64,000 nt of DNA from Theodoxus fluviatilis (Eukaryota > Mollusca > Gastropoda > Cycloneritida > Neritidae). The position numbers and the translations under genes were made by a program. Within the stretch, counting starts at the first letter, position 1, and every line of letters begins with the position of its first letter. The stretch spans positions 135,001 through 199,000 of the forward strand of contig JAWQFJ010001307.1 of the NCBI GenBank assembly GCA_034096865.1, read 5' to 3'. This document shows positions 1-60,600 of the stretch, piece after piece. The notes beneath the pieces were generated by a model. The model saw nothing but the letters and a program-made list of their open reading frames with translations. It was not told where the DNA came from and searched no databases.

Positions 1-1120
1 GCAGGGGCCAAACAGATGAGACAGACCAAAAGAAGTTGAAAACAAAAGGAGGCGGGAACATCTCACCATCCGGAGGCAAGCCAAGTAACGACTTCCATGG
101 CGCTATAGGGAAGACACAGAATCCAAGGAGTGATCAACTAAATGAGTGAATGGACAAGCAATGAAACAAGTACCAAAGTCCTAGGTAGGCACTGAAAGAA
201 AACTTGGGTCACAGCAAGCTCGGGACCACCAAAGGCCACTGTACCCACGACCAGCACCACCAACAACATGGACAACAACGGAGGCTCTGAGCAGAAATCA
301 AAGGAAGCGCAGCGCCCTCAGATGATGGCCTTTAGCTGTATGTATGGGATACACTTAACATGTTTTCTGCCAGCTGCTACAAGTTCAAGGCATGACTAAA
401 TCTTGTAGGGAGCGTAAGTTAAACTCATCTGACTGGCCCTGATATTATTACTGACAAATGTCTGAATTTCAAGTGTTCATTAACATGATAACCATGATGA
501 TTATTTACACTACTACAACTAAGAAAGTGCTACTGCTGAAATGTACATTTCATGGGCGTTTGACAAACTCAAAAACCACAAGTGTACTCAAGTGTACATG
601 TACATTGGAGGTGACTAAATCTGTCACAATACATGGTCATTTTCTCATTTGAAAGAAAAGGAAGAAAATAAATGATGGACATAATATAGAGAACCAATTA
701 AAGTAAGCATTTACATGAATTCACTACGAGTGATTCATTCAGAAATATAATAGTAAATTATGGGACAAAGAAAAACTATGCATCTTTTTGAAACATCTAT
801 CTACTAAAACAAGTGATAAAGAAATGTTATGCACTTTCAAAAACATCTACTATATTTAAAAAATTGCAAGCTAAAATCCCAAAAATCCCATGAAAATGTC
901 CATGACAACTACAGAAAATGTACTGCAAAAACTATTCATCTCCAAGGGAAAAAAGTCAAATGCCAAGGTTAAATGTTGATGATGACAAGGACTACAAGGC
1001 CAGGCTGGAACCAAGTGGGTGCTGATGACATTGCAAGACGATGTCAATGCACAGTGAGAGCAGAGGCCATTAGCAAGGCAGAGTCAGACAAAAAGAGACG
1101 TGCAAGCAAGGCTTAGTTAC
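1..1120. other. Intron, left edge
   Basis: This should be CLASP intron between the last visible exon and the next exon off the left edge. It is AT-rich and no exon matching the C-terminal TOG domain could be found. No long repeat is seen. Confidence 0.6.
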
Positions 1121-49000
<47,880 letters not shown>

Positions 49001-49495
49001 CTGTAACAGAGAGGAAGCCACATTTCAGGCACTGACGGCATGACAACCTTGACATTGGGACAATCCACGGAAAAAAGAAGTGAGGAACAATGACGTTATG
49101 ACACATGAACTCCCAACGGTGGGCGTGAAGGAACGGCGTAGGGAATTTCACAGTTCACTGTGAGTTGCTACTCAGGTTCCCGTGTGTGAAGCAGTAGCTT
49201 CTGCTGCGTCTACAGGTTTCGAAGAAGCATTCACTCGGGGACAGGCTGCGAGTCCGTTCATACGACTATCTTCAAGATGCTAGTCTAAGAGTGAGTGAGA
49301 CGGCCAACACATTCATGAGACGTAATGTATTGCATAAGGTCAAACGTTCAAAAGAGTGTTTAATTGTCTAATGATAAACCACGAACAAAGAGGAGTCAAT
49401 GCTAATGGACGTTATTATTCCAAGAACAAATATATCAGACGAGTCATACACCTTCTTTAACACATAACAGAAGCATGTCGCGCACATGTACGCAC

Positions 49496-49556
<61 letters not shown>

Positions 49557-51113
49557 ACACCAATTGATTGACAGTCCAGAAGCCTTGTTGGGTGTACTAT
49601 GCAGCAAGCCGGCAGATATCTCGTTACCATCTAAGCAACCCGCCCACCTCCAGCAACACAGTAGGACGTATAATTACACTAATGACCAGCTCCCTCACCC
49701 TAGGCAAGCGTGGGACTAGGGGGAATAGTTGGACATGCAGAGCCTTCAAGCTGAACTGCCGCATAAAGACCTCAAGGCCGAGTGGACTAACACGATCCGA
49801 CGGTGTGATAAGCGATACCCAGTCCTACTGGGACAAAACAATACTCGTGCTACGCCCATCTCACAACCCCTGCAGCGTCAGGAAGAATGTTGCCAAGAGG
49901 CGAAATGCGAACAGTCGTGGGGGGTGGGGTGGGGGGAGACACGCTAAGCTGACCATAGCGGTCACTGCAACGACCAGCCAGTGGACCCAGCCTCGGGTGA
50001 GGAGTGTAGACAATGTGGACAACCCTGCACGGTCGATAGGTTACGCACAGTCCCAGGGTGAACCACCTGCATGTGCTGCTTCGGCCGTGTGAGGCTTCCT
50101 CATTATTCATCAGACATCCATGCATATTATCTGCGTGAGGTTTTTTATTATTCATTGGACACCCACGCATACTTTCTGAACCAGGTGGAAAACCGACTGC
50201 AACCATGCGGCACCGCAGCCTGATTAACTGGTTGAGCAACCTCCACTAAAGCCAAGTTTAAAAACTCGCCTACTTCAAATTCATAGCTTTCAAGGTTGCG
50301 TGACAGCAGCAGCACGCGCCGGCCGCAAAAGCTGCACAACACACGAACACGCACGCACGCGCGCGCGTCAACACACAAATCCATGGCGGCAAGATGAAAA
50401 GAAGACAAATGAGGCAAAATCATCAGTAGGCAACCCGAGGGTGCAACAAGGCAGGCAATACCATAACTCATCTTCCAGATAGCCTCTACTTTAGGTCAAC
50501 CTCGAGTGCCCGGCACCGGTATAATTCACTCTCGGGCAAAAAGACAAACATCCAGAAGTACAGTCTGCCCCATAATTCACATGTGCTGGTGAACTCGGCC
50601 ATACAAAAAGGTATGCAAGATACCAAGGCACGGGTAGGCACGGTAGGCACGGTACCCTGACCCACTAAAAAAGGGCGATTGTATGTGGTGGGCCCTTTGC
50701 TTCCTCATGACGCCTCTTCTGTAAATCAAGGTGTTGACCGAGGCTCTTAGAAGTACGAGATATTGCACTGTTCTCACAGCGCCGCCAAGTGTTCAGAGGA
50801 AGGTCAAAAGAGACCCGTAAAACACTGAGACGAAAACTCAAACGACGAGTCTGCTTTGCGCAATAAGAGCACTGCGTTCTTCTTTGCGTCATAATATCAC
50901 CCAAGAGTGCAACTTTCGACAGCATCCATATTCTCATGTTTCCCTCACATGTGCTGAAAAATTGTCGCATAAGAACACGCCTGCATTCAAATGCCAGCTG
51001 ATCACAGAGGAAGATTAGATTTTTTATATACAAATGCAAATACATTCCCTGATTTCTTTTTCTGTCGTACACACGTAATATTACCAATGCAAATCTTCAC
51101 TTGGGAACACACA

Positions 51114-51170
<57 letters not shown>

Positions 51171-51282
51171 CCCAAGTCACAACAGTCAAAAGAAGTACAT
51201 ACAATCACCGTCCTGAAACTTGTGCAATTGCGATCATCGTACCATGACAATAAAACTGCACAACGTGCCAAAGGGACCACCT

Positions 51283-51507
51283 GGGCCCGTATCCAGAACA
51301 GCGATTTATTTTAACTCCGATTTATCTCTAAACTCAGACGATTCCAACTGCCTGTTCCGCTCTCCCTTGGCTGGAAACCAGTATATATAGCAAAGCGCAA
51401 CCTAGGATCCTCTGACCAGCGTGCCTTATCTAACCGATCAAGATAACCCGGGGTTAGGTGGTAAATCGAGTGTTAAAAAGATAACTCGCCGTTCTGGATA
51501 CGGGCCC
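51283..51507. mobile_element. Foldback MITE, long copy
   Basis: A 225-bp element with inverted ends GGGCCCGTATCCAGAACAGC and CGCCGTTCTGGATACGGGCC. The middle resembles the copy at 8128-8246 but has about 100 bp more. No coding sequence. Confidence 0.88.
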
Positions 51508-52759
51508 TGCAAGACATATATTTGAAGAACTGAACTGAACTTCTGCACTGCAGTGAACTCTACTGATCCCAGACCTGCAGAAAGGAATGCCAATACCTTC
51601 AAGGAGCCAGGACACGGTAAATGAGAGGGGCCCTCCTGACCACTACACGCAACTCCAGTGGCCAGCGCTACCTGGCGGCAAAGCACAGTAATACATCACT
51701 CGCCTCCTCGTCCTATGACAGCTTCAAGCAGGGAGTGGAGGGCCAACGTCAGTGCTGGCAACAACGAGCTTCAAGGAAAGTAGTCTGCGACGGCCTTGGT
51801 CAAAGTCATGCTGCGCACAGCCAGCACCAGTCGCATGCCGTATTTACCTTGCAGTGATTCAAGTGACATGGGAACACGTCAAGGCAGCCCTGACCGCAGG
51901 TGATATGGACACATACTAAACTGAGGAGATTCTGCGTAAGGCAGCTCAACAAGATGGCCAGACGGCAGGTGGGTTGCAAAGTAGCTCTTCGGGGGGACAG
52001 GGGAAGCGGGACAGGAGCCGAAATAGTTAAGGAGGGAGGGGATGGGGGTGGGGGGACAAGATACGATGAAACTGGGGGAGGGGAAAAAGGAAAGCGTTGT
52101 TGGAGAAGCAGATGACCTATAGACTGGAAATAAAACTAAGACTCTACTACACAGACACAAGACGAGGAATGAGGGCACAAAACAGACCACGCTATGAAAG
52201 GGACTTGGAGGGGGGCTGCTACTTGGGGGCTTATTAGGGGAAGGGGGTTAGGAACGGGGAAGAAATGGTGGGATGTGGGAGAAGCAAAGGGGGCGTGGAG
52301 GTGGCAAAGGTGGAAGGGAAGGGGGGGCCGGATAGCATACTAGGAAAAAAGTGATTCTCTCACTACAGCACTGAGTGGAGGAACTGGCAGGACTACAATA
52401 GCGGACGACATCATGAAGGGAGCCATCTACAACACCTGCGCGGAATGTCCAGCCCTTTAAACGTCATTCCTAAAGGACAGACCACCGAAGCAGCATCCAA
52501 GCCCTGGAACGCTGAAGACAACAACACAAGGACAAACTCCTCTGTAAAGTTGCCCACAACGACGAACGTCACTATCCCTGTGGTTGATGAGGTCAAAGTC
52601 ACAACTACAGACCTCCCTTGAACTCTCTAGACTAATGTGTAACGGTCCCTTGCCAGTTGCCTAGGGGCATACACACAGTAAGTGTTCATACACTCACAAC
52701 GGGAGAGCCGTCTGACAGAAGAGAAAACTGACGAGGCAGGAGCAAACAGTGGATGAAGA

Positions 52760-52818
52760 GGGAGGGCCTAGGGAGGGAGGGAGGGAGGGAGGGGAGGGAC
52801 GGACGGACGGACGGATAC

Positions 52819-52857
<39 letters not shown>

Positions 52858-52912
52858 GATTAGAGAGAGAGAGAGAAGAGAGAGGAGAGAGAGAGAGCGG
52901 AGACAGACTGGG
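52760..52912. repeat. Purine-rich low-complexity tract
   Basis: GGGA, GGAC and GA repeats in succession. Confidence 0.95.
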
Positions 52913-54108
52913 TGCAAAGTCCACCGTTGAGGAGCCCAAAAGAAACTTCAGGATAGCACGAACGTTAGCAAACTTGAAGAGCTACGGATTAACACACAGA
53001 CGTGTTGAGGGTCGCGTCCCGAGGGGGAGAGCGGGGGGGGGGGAGAGCTGGATTTCCACTGTACAGCATCGTCTTGAAAGCAGTTGTTTGTTGGGGAGAG
53101 CCGACACGAAGATTGCGAGTAGAGGAGTGAGCTGAAAATCTTGAAGAATAGAGGCGATACAAGGCCGCCCGACAAATAACGACCCGACCCGACCCGCCCC
53201 GACACAGAACAAAAACTATGCGGTAACGCCTATTATCTGCAGGTGTTAACGATAAAGGGAACGAAAGACATGAAAAGAATAAAAGGAATTGAAAATAGGT
53301 GGCGCGATAGACAGAAAAGATTGCGAGGGGGGGGGGGAGACGGGGCGAGCAAAAGTGCTTGGTGGTGGGCGAAGCGCAGCTTGCTGGCGACCGGGGGTTA
53401 TCTTTGGAGGTGGCAGAAGGGAGTTGAGTCTGTTCCGGCCGAGTGAATGCTATAGCCATCAATTAAGACAAAACCAGGAAAGCAGCCTGGACAAGGTGGG
53501 GAGTGGAGTGGTAAGAAAAAAAAAAAGGCAGTGGCAAGATCCAAAATGCTGTAATTGGGATACAGCGCTCGGCTAGGACAACAATCCCAAGATTGAGTTG
53601 CGTGGTCAAAACATTAGAGAAGAACACCGTGCGCCCTCCCCCTTGGCGGCTGCAGACGCATCACATTATGACCTCCTGGTGTCTTCCGCTAACCGTTACC
53701 CCTCTTCACGCCACTATTAGAGCACTGCACTCGTCCGAACAAAAAGGGCCCAGTAGTCTTCGGATTGCTGCACTTCTCGTGTCATTGCGAGAACACGCAA
53801 GTATCTCGCCACCCCCTAGCCGCGCCTTCACAAACACACAAAGGCAACTGAACCTTTTGTAAGCGAACAACCAACACCAGCCAACATTTCACCATGCACA
53901 CACATCACATACACTTGCCCAGTTTCACATCCTACTGATCACTGCACAAACCCCATGCCACACAACAGTAACTCCAACAGCGTGCAAAAACCACACGACC
54001 ACAGATCACGCACACCATCCGCATCCACACCTCCGACTCACCACCCCACCCCGCCCCCATCTCCCTCACCGCACCCACCATCCCACACACTCGCCTTCCC
54101 GCGCGCGC

Positions 54109-54118
54109 NNNNNNNNNN
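54109..54118. other. Assembly gap (10 N)
   Basis: Ten N bases. The left side is a C/A-rich low-complexity stretch ending gcgcgcgc; the right side starts aagtgggcggggg. The true distance across it is unknown. Confidence 1.
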
Positions 54119-57100
54119 AAGTGGGCGGGGGAGTCTCCCCCCGTACAAGAGGAATCCAGCAAAACCCTGGCAGAAGGCATACCAGTACCCTAATTGTATG
54201 TGTACCGAAAGAACAGTAGTCTTGTCCTCTTAAAACTTCTGTCACACTTTCCCGTTCTCGTCTTTTAGCAGGAGCCTCCAAGGTATGACCAGAGACTGAC
54301 CTCCTAAATCTCAAGACTGCTATCAAGATATGCACCATTGAATTTACACGCTACAATCTCAATCGATTGCTAAATCGTATGCATCACCAAACACACTGAA
54401 GCAAAGGCCCAGCACAACGCCATTACACAGAAATCTCTTCATATCCTTGATCAAATTCGGCTATTAGTGATTTTATATTACGAATCGCAATTGCGGGATA
54501 ACTTCCCATCATCTTCTAACCAAAACGTGTCTTATCCTTCCCGGTGATATTGACCTGGGTTTATCAGCCCACAAACAGATCCGCAAAACTGTTGTGGGGG
54601 TCCCCTACCATTTTCGTGTGACCTGAAAAAAGGCATTTTACCTAGTTGGACCGCAGATACTCCTTAAGGTAAACTATCGAAATATACTTGAAAAAGTGAA
54701 AAAATCGCCAAAATTAGTATCCGTGTTTCTGCCATCGAGTCAACCGTTCGAGCTTAAAATAGTACTTAAAGTGCAATACGTAATATCGATGCCAGCCGCA
54801 AATTAAAGGTACGTCCTAGTAAGCCCTTTTTAGCCAGTTATGAAGGTTGTGTAATATGTAATCTCTCTGTCTGGGTGTGCAGCTGCTTTGTAGGTGGTTC
54901 TTATGTCGTACGAGGACGGGATGTGAAGTGAGGTACTCGGGAAATCGTACCATGTTTTTTGCTAGAATTATAACATTAACGGTCGTCTGTTATAGCATGT
55001 TGTTAGGACAATAGGTGAGTCTGAGTGTGAGTAAGGCCGATTGCGTTCGTGTGGGTTTAGGCTTTTGATCTTATTATGTTTCTTTTAACCTTGCATCAGC
55101 TTAGTTTTTGCCTGTACGCCTCGTTGTAAGTATTCATAATTATAGACTATGTTCAGATTGCAGCCCGAAGAATAAATTAGCGTGTAACGCATCCGATGTA
55201 CTGTGTACGTCACTGTGTACGTTGACCAGCAGAGGAAGATACCAATGAAGCGTTCTATTCCATCAGGTCGTGATTCAGCGAAGACGAATCGTAAAGTACA
55301 GCCGGGTATCCACGAAAGGGGCTCAGTTTGTAGGAGTGAAATTGCCTCTATTCAATCTTGTTATAGGCATACGATTCGTCCCCTTCATGTAAGAGCAAAC
55401 AAAAGTACTCAAAATGCAGTTATGTTTGTACAGTAATGAGGCCCCATTAGTTCAGGAGTAGTGAAGCGGACAAGAAGAAGCGTGAAATTCCAAATCCAAA
55501 ATGCACTTCTGAAGCGTTACCCTTGATGATTACAAAAACATGGTACGAGTCATTCAAATAGAATGGGATTATGTAAACCCTAACAAAAACACAAGTGATA
55601 TGATCCTAACTACAAGGAACAAAGTGACGTCAATCGACAACCCCTTACCATCAAACCTCTGGGATAGAGAAGAATAAATTAAGCAAGTTCTCGGAACACC
55701 GAGTGCTTAGGGCATAATTTGTTGTATGATCAAATTAACATGGAAGACAACATGCTCAAAAAAATCCCAGAAATGCCCAAAATTATTTGCCTAAGGAAGC
55801 ACAATTTCCTTGCTCTCCAGAACATGCAAGATTTTCGCGTACACAAACTACCAATCGCATGTCGCAATGTTTTGTGTTCACGCACAAGACAGTAGACATT
55901 CCGCAATATCTTTTAAGTTACAATGACATTCGTCTAGCATCGGGTGATGGCTCACACTATTGCCCATGTTGAGTCCATTCCGACGCGAAACCTAGAAGTA
56001 GACATCGTACACAAGTGTATCCGCTCATTAACATACTCAGTGTTATGCGTATGCGAATAACACCCCATTGCACTGAAGGAACAAAATCTGAAATGAAGTC
56101 TTTTAAAACAAATTCAACTAATACGTCAGATTTTACTATTCAGTAAACATCGCGAACCGCTGTCGCCTAAGTGTGTACTACTTGATACAGTGGCGTGACA
56201 TGTATTTGATATGCACTTAAAGAATATTACTGAGCGACGCAGTGTGCAAAGGTATTCTACTGACAAGCTTGTCAGGCCCCTGGGATCATTTATTGGGGAT
56301 TCCAATGATAGAGACCTGCCCCAATGTGTGCGGAGTCGTGACATAGATATAAGGCATACTGTCGTATTTTTTCTTAGCTATCCTTGATTTATTAATTTCA
56401 TTTTAAATAAGCAAGGAACAAATTTGTAAGCAGAAGCAGAAGATGCCTCTATATAAGAATTACTAAAATTTCATTAGTTGATAAAATAAAGATCTCCCTC
56501 TCTCATCTCTCTTCCTCTCTCCTCTCTCTCTACTCCTTTTCACACACACAACAGCACCACAGCACACACACCACAGCACACACACACACACGACACACAT
56601 AAATGAACAGACACAAGCAAGCGCACATGCCAAGCACACACACGCACAACACACAAGGGTTATGTATGCTGTATGCACGCACGCACCACACCTCGCGCGG
56701 CACGCACCACACGGCAAACATACAAATAACACGAACCACCAGCCAACCACCGACCAACCGACACCACGAATCGAGGAAAATGTGGTTTTTCTCAGTTTCT
56801 TTCAAAGATCTTCATGTGGACGCGACACGGGTTTTTACCGATTCTCAGCAAACAAAATGATCCCACGTCAGAGTCGGGGTGAAAGATGGCAACGATTGAA
56901 ACAAATTGCTTTACATCATGCAGAAACTCAAACCGCTGTTTTTGGCGTTGCTTAAGGGTGATGTGTAGGGTGTGAGTCTTTACATCCCAAAAGAGCCAAA
57001 GTTATGGATGGGCAGGATTTTATTTTTGCGTCTCTGGGAAAATAGGCGAAGAGGAAAGAAAGTATGAACGCACACACCAAAAAGTTGACCACTATTTTGA

Positions 57101-57600
57101 CATTGCATTACAACAAAGTTACTAGAAATATGACGTTATAAGTTTGCTAATTTCAAAGATTTTCTTCCATTTGACATGTCTGCTAACCTGAATATAGGAT
57201 AAAAGTAAATTAGCTTATCCTAGAAGTATCTTAATACATTTATGTCAAAAACGTGCATTTTCATTGATGAGTTGAAATACTCCGTACTCTCAGGGACAAT
57301 TTGACACGACTGACAAAGCTAAAAGTAAACCAACTGCGAAATGAAACAAAAGTACAATACATAAACTAGCAGCCATTCAAGTCGAATGGCTATCATTTGA
57401 TTGGTTTCAGACATGCATGCTTTGAGAACAAGGTTTGAGGTGATTTCAATCTCTCATCATCGTAAATACCACCACTTGTACTCCCGTCCTCCACGACCCC
57501 CACCCCCCCCCCCCCCCAACCCGTCCCCCCCCCCCACCCCCGCCCCGCCGCCCCCCCCCCCCCGGCCCCCGCCTCACCCTTACTTCGCATCTTGTTCAGA
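54119..57600. other. AT-rich and low-complexity DNA, no supported gene
   Basis: AT-rich sequence with a CA-rich stretch (56540-56760) and a C-rich run (57492-57570). All frames are short and unrecognised. Confidence 0.5.
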
Positions 57601-60600
57601 CCAAAAAAATGAAACCGCTCATTTTTTTGTACTAAACACCCGGTACGGTACATATACACTTTTCTGCAAACTGTTTCCGATCAAAGGAAAGGCCAATTTT
57701 AACTCGAGCAGACATCTATAACCATACCCCAGTTCACATTCATTGCGTCTTCATCAATTTCATCCGTCCTGCTCGCATAGTCTAGGATTCACGAGGTGCT
57801 GAACGTTGACATCAGGTATTCGAGTGCCTCGACAATCGACCACATAGCGGCTGTGCAACCACGAGAAAAGGCCATGTTTCTGGCAGTTGCACCTCGTGGG
57901 TTGAACAGACAGTGCTAGGGTTGAACTGATGAGAGTCACAAGAGTCTCTGGAAGCTTAGCAGGCAAATCAGCAGGCGATAGGGTTAGAGCCAGTAGCATG
58001 CGAGAACGCATTGGCCATTCCCAACCGCATTATTGTACACTGGATCCGAGCGGAACGCATACATTCAGGTTCTTCCATGACTGAACCTCGAAATAGACGC
58101 GGAAGCAATGGTTAAGTTGGCAGCAGACTGATGATGGATCGGAGGCAGAGACCGTAGGTTGAAAGATGTTGGTTGATCGTGGTCCACGCTTCTGCTACAT
58201 ATTTGGACAATCTCAGCTATTGGGGCCTGTCCTTTTCCTCAACTTCGAGACATACAGTGAGCACAACGCCTTTCCCCTGCTTATCTTCTATCCTGATGGA
58301 GTACCGGATGCCACTGAAAACATAAGCAATCTTCTGAAACAGTGTTGATTCCTCAAGACGTATTCACAGTGCACGATGTAGCTCGAAATGTTCATCATCC
58401 GCGGCTTGGTAGTGTCGCAACCGATGTGATCGCATGTTGCAAAAGTATTCTCCCGCAGGTTGTACTGTCCCAATTAGAAATTTTGGCCCCATCGTTCGCC
58501 TTGCGTTCCCACAGTTTGGGCCTTTGTAGTCCCACTCGGCCATATGAAGCGATTGAAGTCACACCCTGAAGATTGTCTGTAACGTCTGAGGTAGAGAGCG
58601 AGAGACAAGAAGATCCAGAGGAAAGGTCTTCCCTCCTCATGGGACAGTGGATATTGAACTTGCCTGAGCGAAAGCACAACGTCTAAGAGGTGTCTTGACA
58701 TAGCTAACTCCAGGCGTCATCTTTGGACGAAGGTGGATCGGGAAACCACAAATTTCATCAAATTTCGCATCAGAAGATTTGATGAACCAGCGCCTGTTGT
58801 CTGACTGGATTGCGCAAGAAATTTATCCACAGAGTGTCTTTGAAGGACTCAGATGTCACGGTGAAAATATTACTGGCATCTGACAGCATAGAGTACCATG
58901 CCGTCTTGACCGATGGGTGTGGGCCAGCTTTGGTTGTTTGTTGCGTGCTGTACCCTGTACAAACACAGAAATGGTGGCTTTCTGGACTTCGTGCAACAAA
59001 ATTTGCAGTACATACTCAGCCAGACTAGACGTGTAAGTTGGGGAGTCCCCATCCCATCCATGGCAAAGGTGAATTGTGGAGAAGTGAAACAATCCATCTA
59101 AGGACAAAATTATATCGGTTTTCTCATTTGCGACCAAACGCTAGGGATATATACCGCTTTTGTAAAAGACCAGAGATACTCTGACCAAAGTTGTTGACTT
59201 TGATCGCAGTCGTAAAGGTTCAGTTCCACTGGCGTCGTCGACAAGGCACATGGCGGAAGGGTTGGTCCATATCATACTTGGAACAATAAGATGGTATGGT
59301 CTCTGGTCGGCTTTTCGTGCTATCTTCAACAGGCGTTGAAAGAGAAGGTGGATCCGATAATGGATGTGGGCTCAATCATTGACTCTTACTGCCCAATTTG
59401 ATGGTAGCAAGAGTGCACGGCACCACATCTTTGCTTTCTGATGACAACCTCAAGCACATTGTTCTTCTGTCATAGCCATCCCAGTAGATTCTTCCCGATA
59501 TTCTTATGGCATTATCAACATTGGCTACACAGGTGGCATCGCTGCAATGGCCACTCTGCCAGAGCTTGTGAGGGGGATAGGATAGGGTTGAGAGAAATGG
59601 ACTTATTGTCTGTCCGGTACGAAACGATAGTGTTGTGGTGTCTTGTGTCGGGCTTGATCTGGTTATACCGGTATCTTGTTCCCTTCCTGCTCCGAAGTCC
59701 ATTTGTCGAATGTGATCCCCTGAGAGTTATTGTCCTGCAATTGCAGAGTTTGACCTCGCACAAGCGCGGCATGGAAAGAAAGCCAGACAAGACGCTGTCT
59801 CTCTCCGAAACCACGATACCCGTGTAAAGGCAGCAAAATGGTCTTCTAGAATTTTCATGGCAGAATGGCTATCGCGGAATGACAACGATCTGCGAACAAC
59901 ACCGCCCCTAGCTATCTACTCGACTTATTCGGAACACAGTCGTACCGCATCCTATGGCATGAATTCTAATTGCGACTCTCTTGGTAGGTCTGGATACACC
60001 TCGGGTTCGTAGGTTGTCTTTCAATAGCATCATCTGACTCGGAGACGACTAGCAGATATTCTGCCAGACTCTTTGGCACTAGGTTGTGATGCCATCTGCC
60101 AGCTGGCAAAAACATAACGGCACACTCAGGTACTGCAACTGTAGGTGCATAATTGAACGGGCCCAGTTCTTATCGGACCCTTGATACAGATTTTGTTCAA
60201 AATGCAACATACATAGTAAGTAGTACTGAAACAGAGGTGCCCTGCTGTTGTTCAGACTTCTCCGGACAGCGACGTCTCTCGTTAGTTGTGCTTGCTATAG
60301 ACGTCTTGTTAAGATCTAAGACATCACATCATATGGTTATTGGTAGCTGAACTAAGTCTTCAGGACTGAGATTGCTCACCTCGCCGCAAGTCGTCCAAGA
60401 AGGCACAAACAGCCCAGCAGCAGCGCATCAAGGTCTTGCTGTGGCCAACCTCGGCGCAAACCGCGCTTCCCATGTTTGAGGTGTCCTCCAATCCTCCTCT
60501 GAGGATGCACCTAAATCCTGCTACTGGATGTGAACCCTGCAAATGTTTGGCCGACTCGATCGTGCCCCTGATATCGTGAACCCGAGCGCAGGCGCATGTC

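Larger units (their letters stand above)
49001..54108. other. CpG-richer DNA upstream of the first visible CLASP exon, no supported gene
   Basis: Contains CA repeats (49498-49549 and 51113-51168), a foldback MITE (51283-51507), a mixed purine tract (52760-52912) and several G-rich stretches. TOG1 exons were searched for by eye on the minus strand and not found. CpG is more frequent than in the introns to the left, so a promoter or first exon may lie here, but none can be placed. Confidence 0.45.

Noticed and set aside
59376..59827. Overlapping ORFs of 99-128 codons considered as decayed retroelement polyprotein
   Set aside because: No protease, reverse transcriptase or integrase motif could be found in any frame, and no long terminal repeats were seen.
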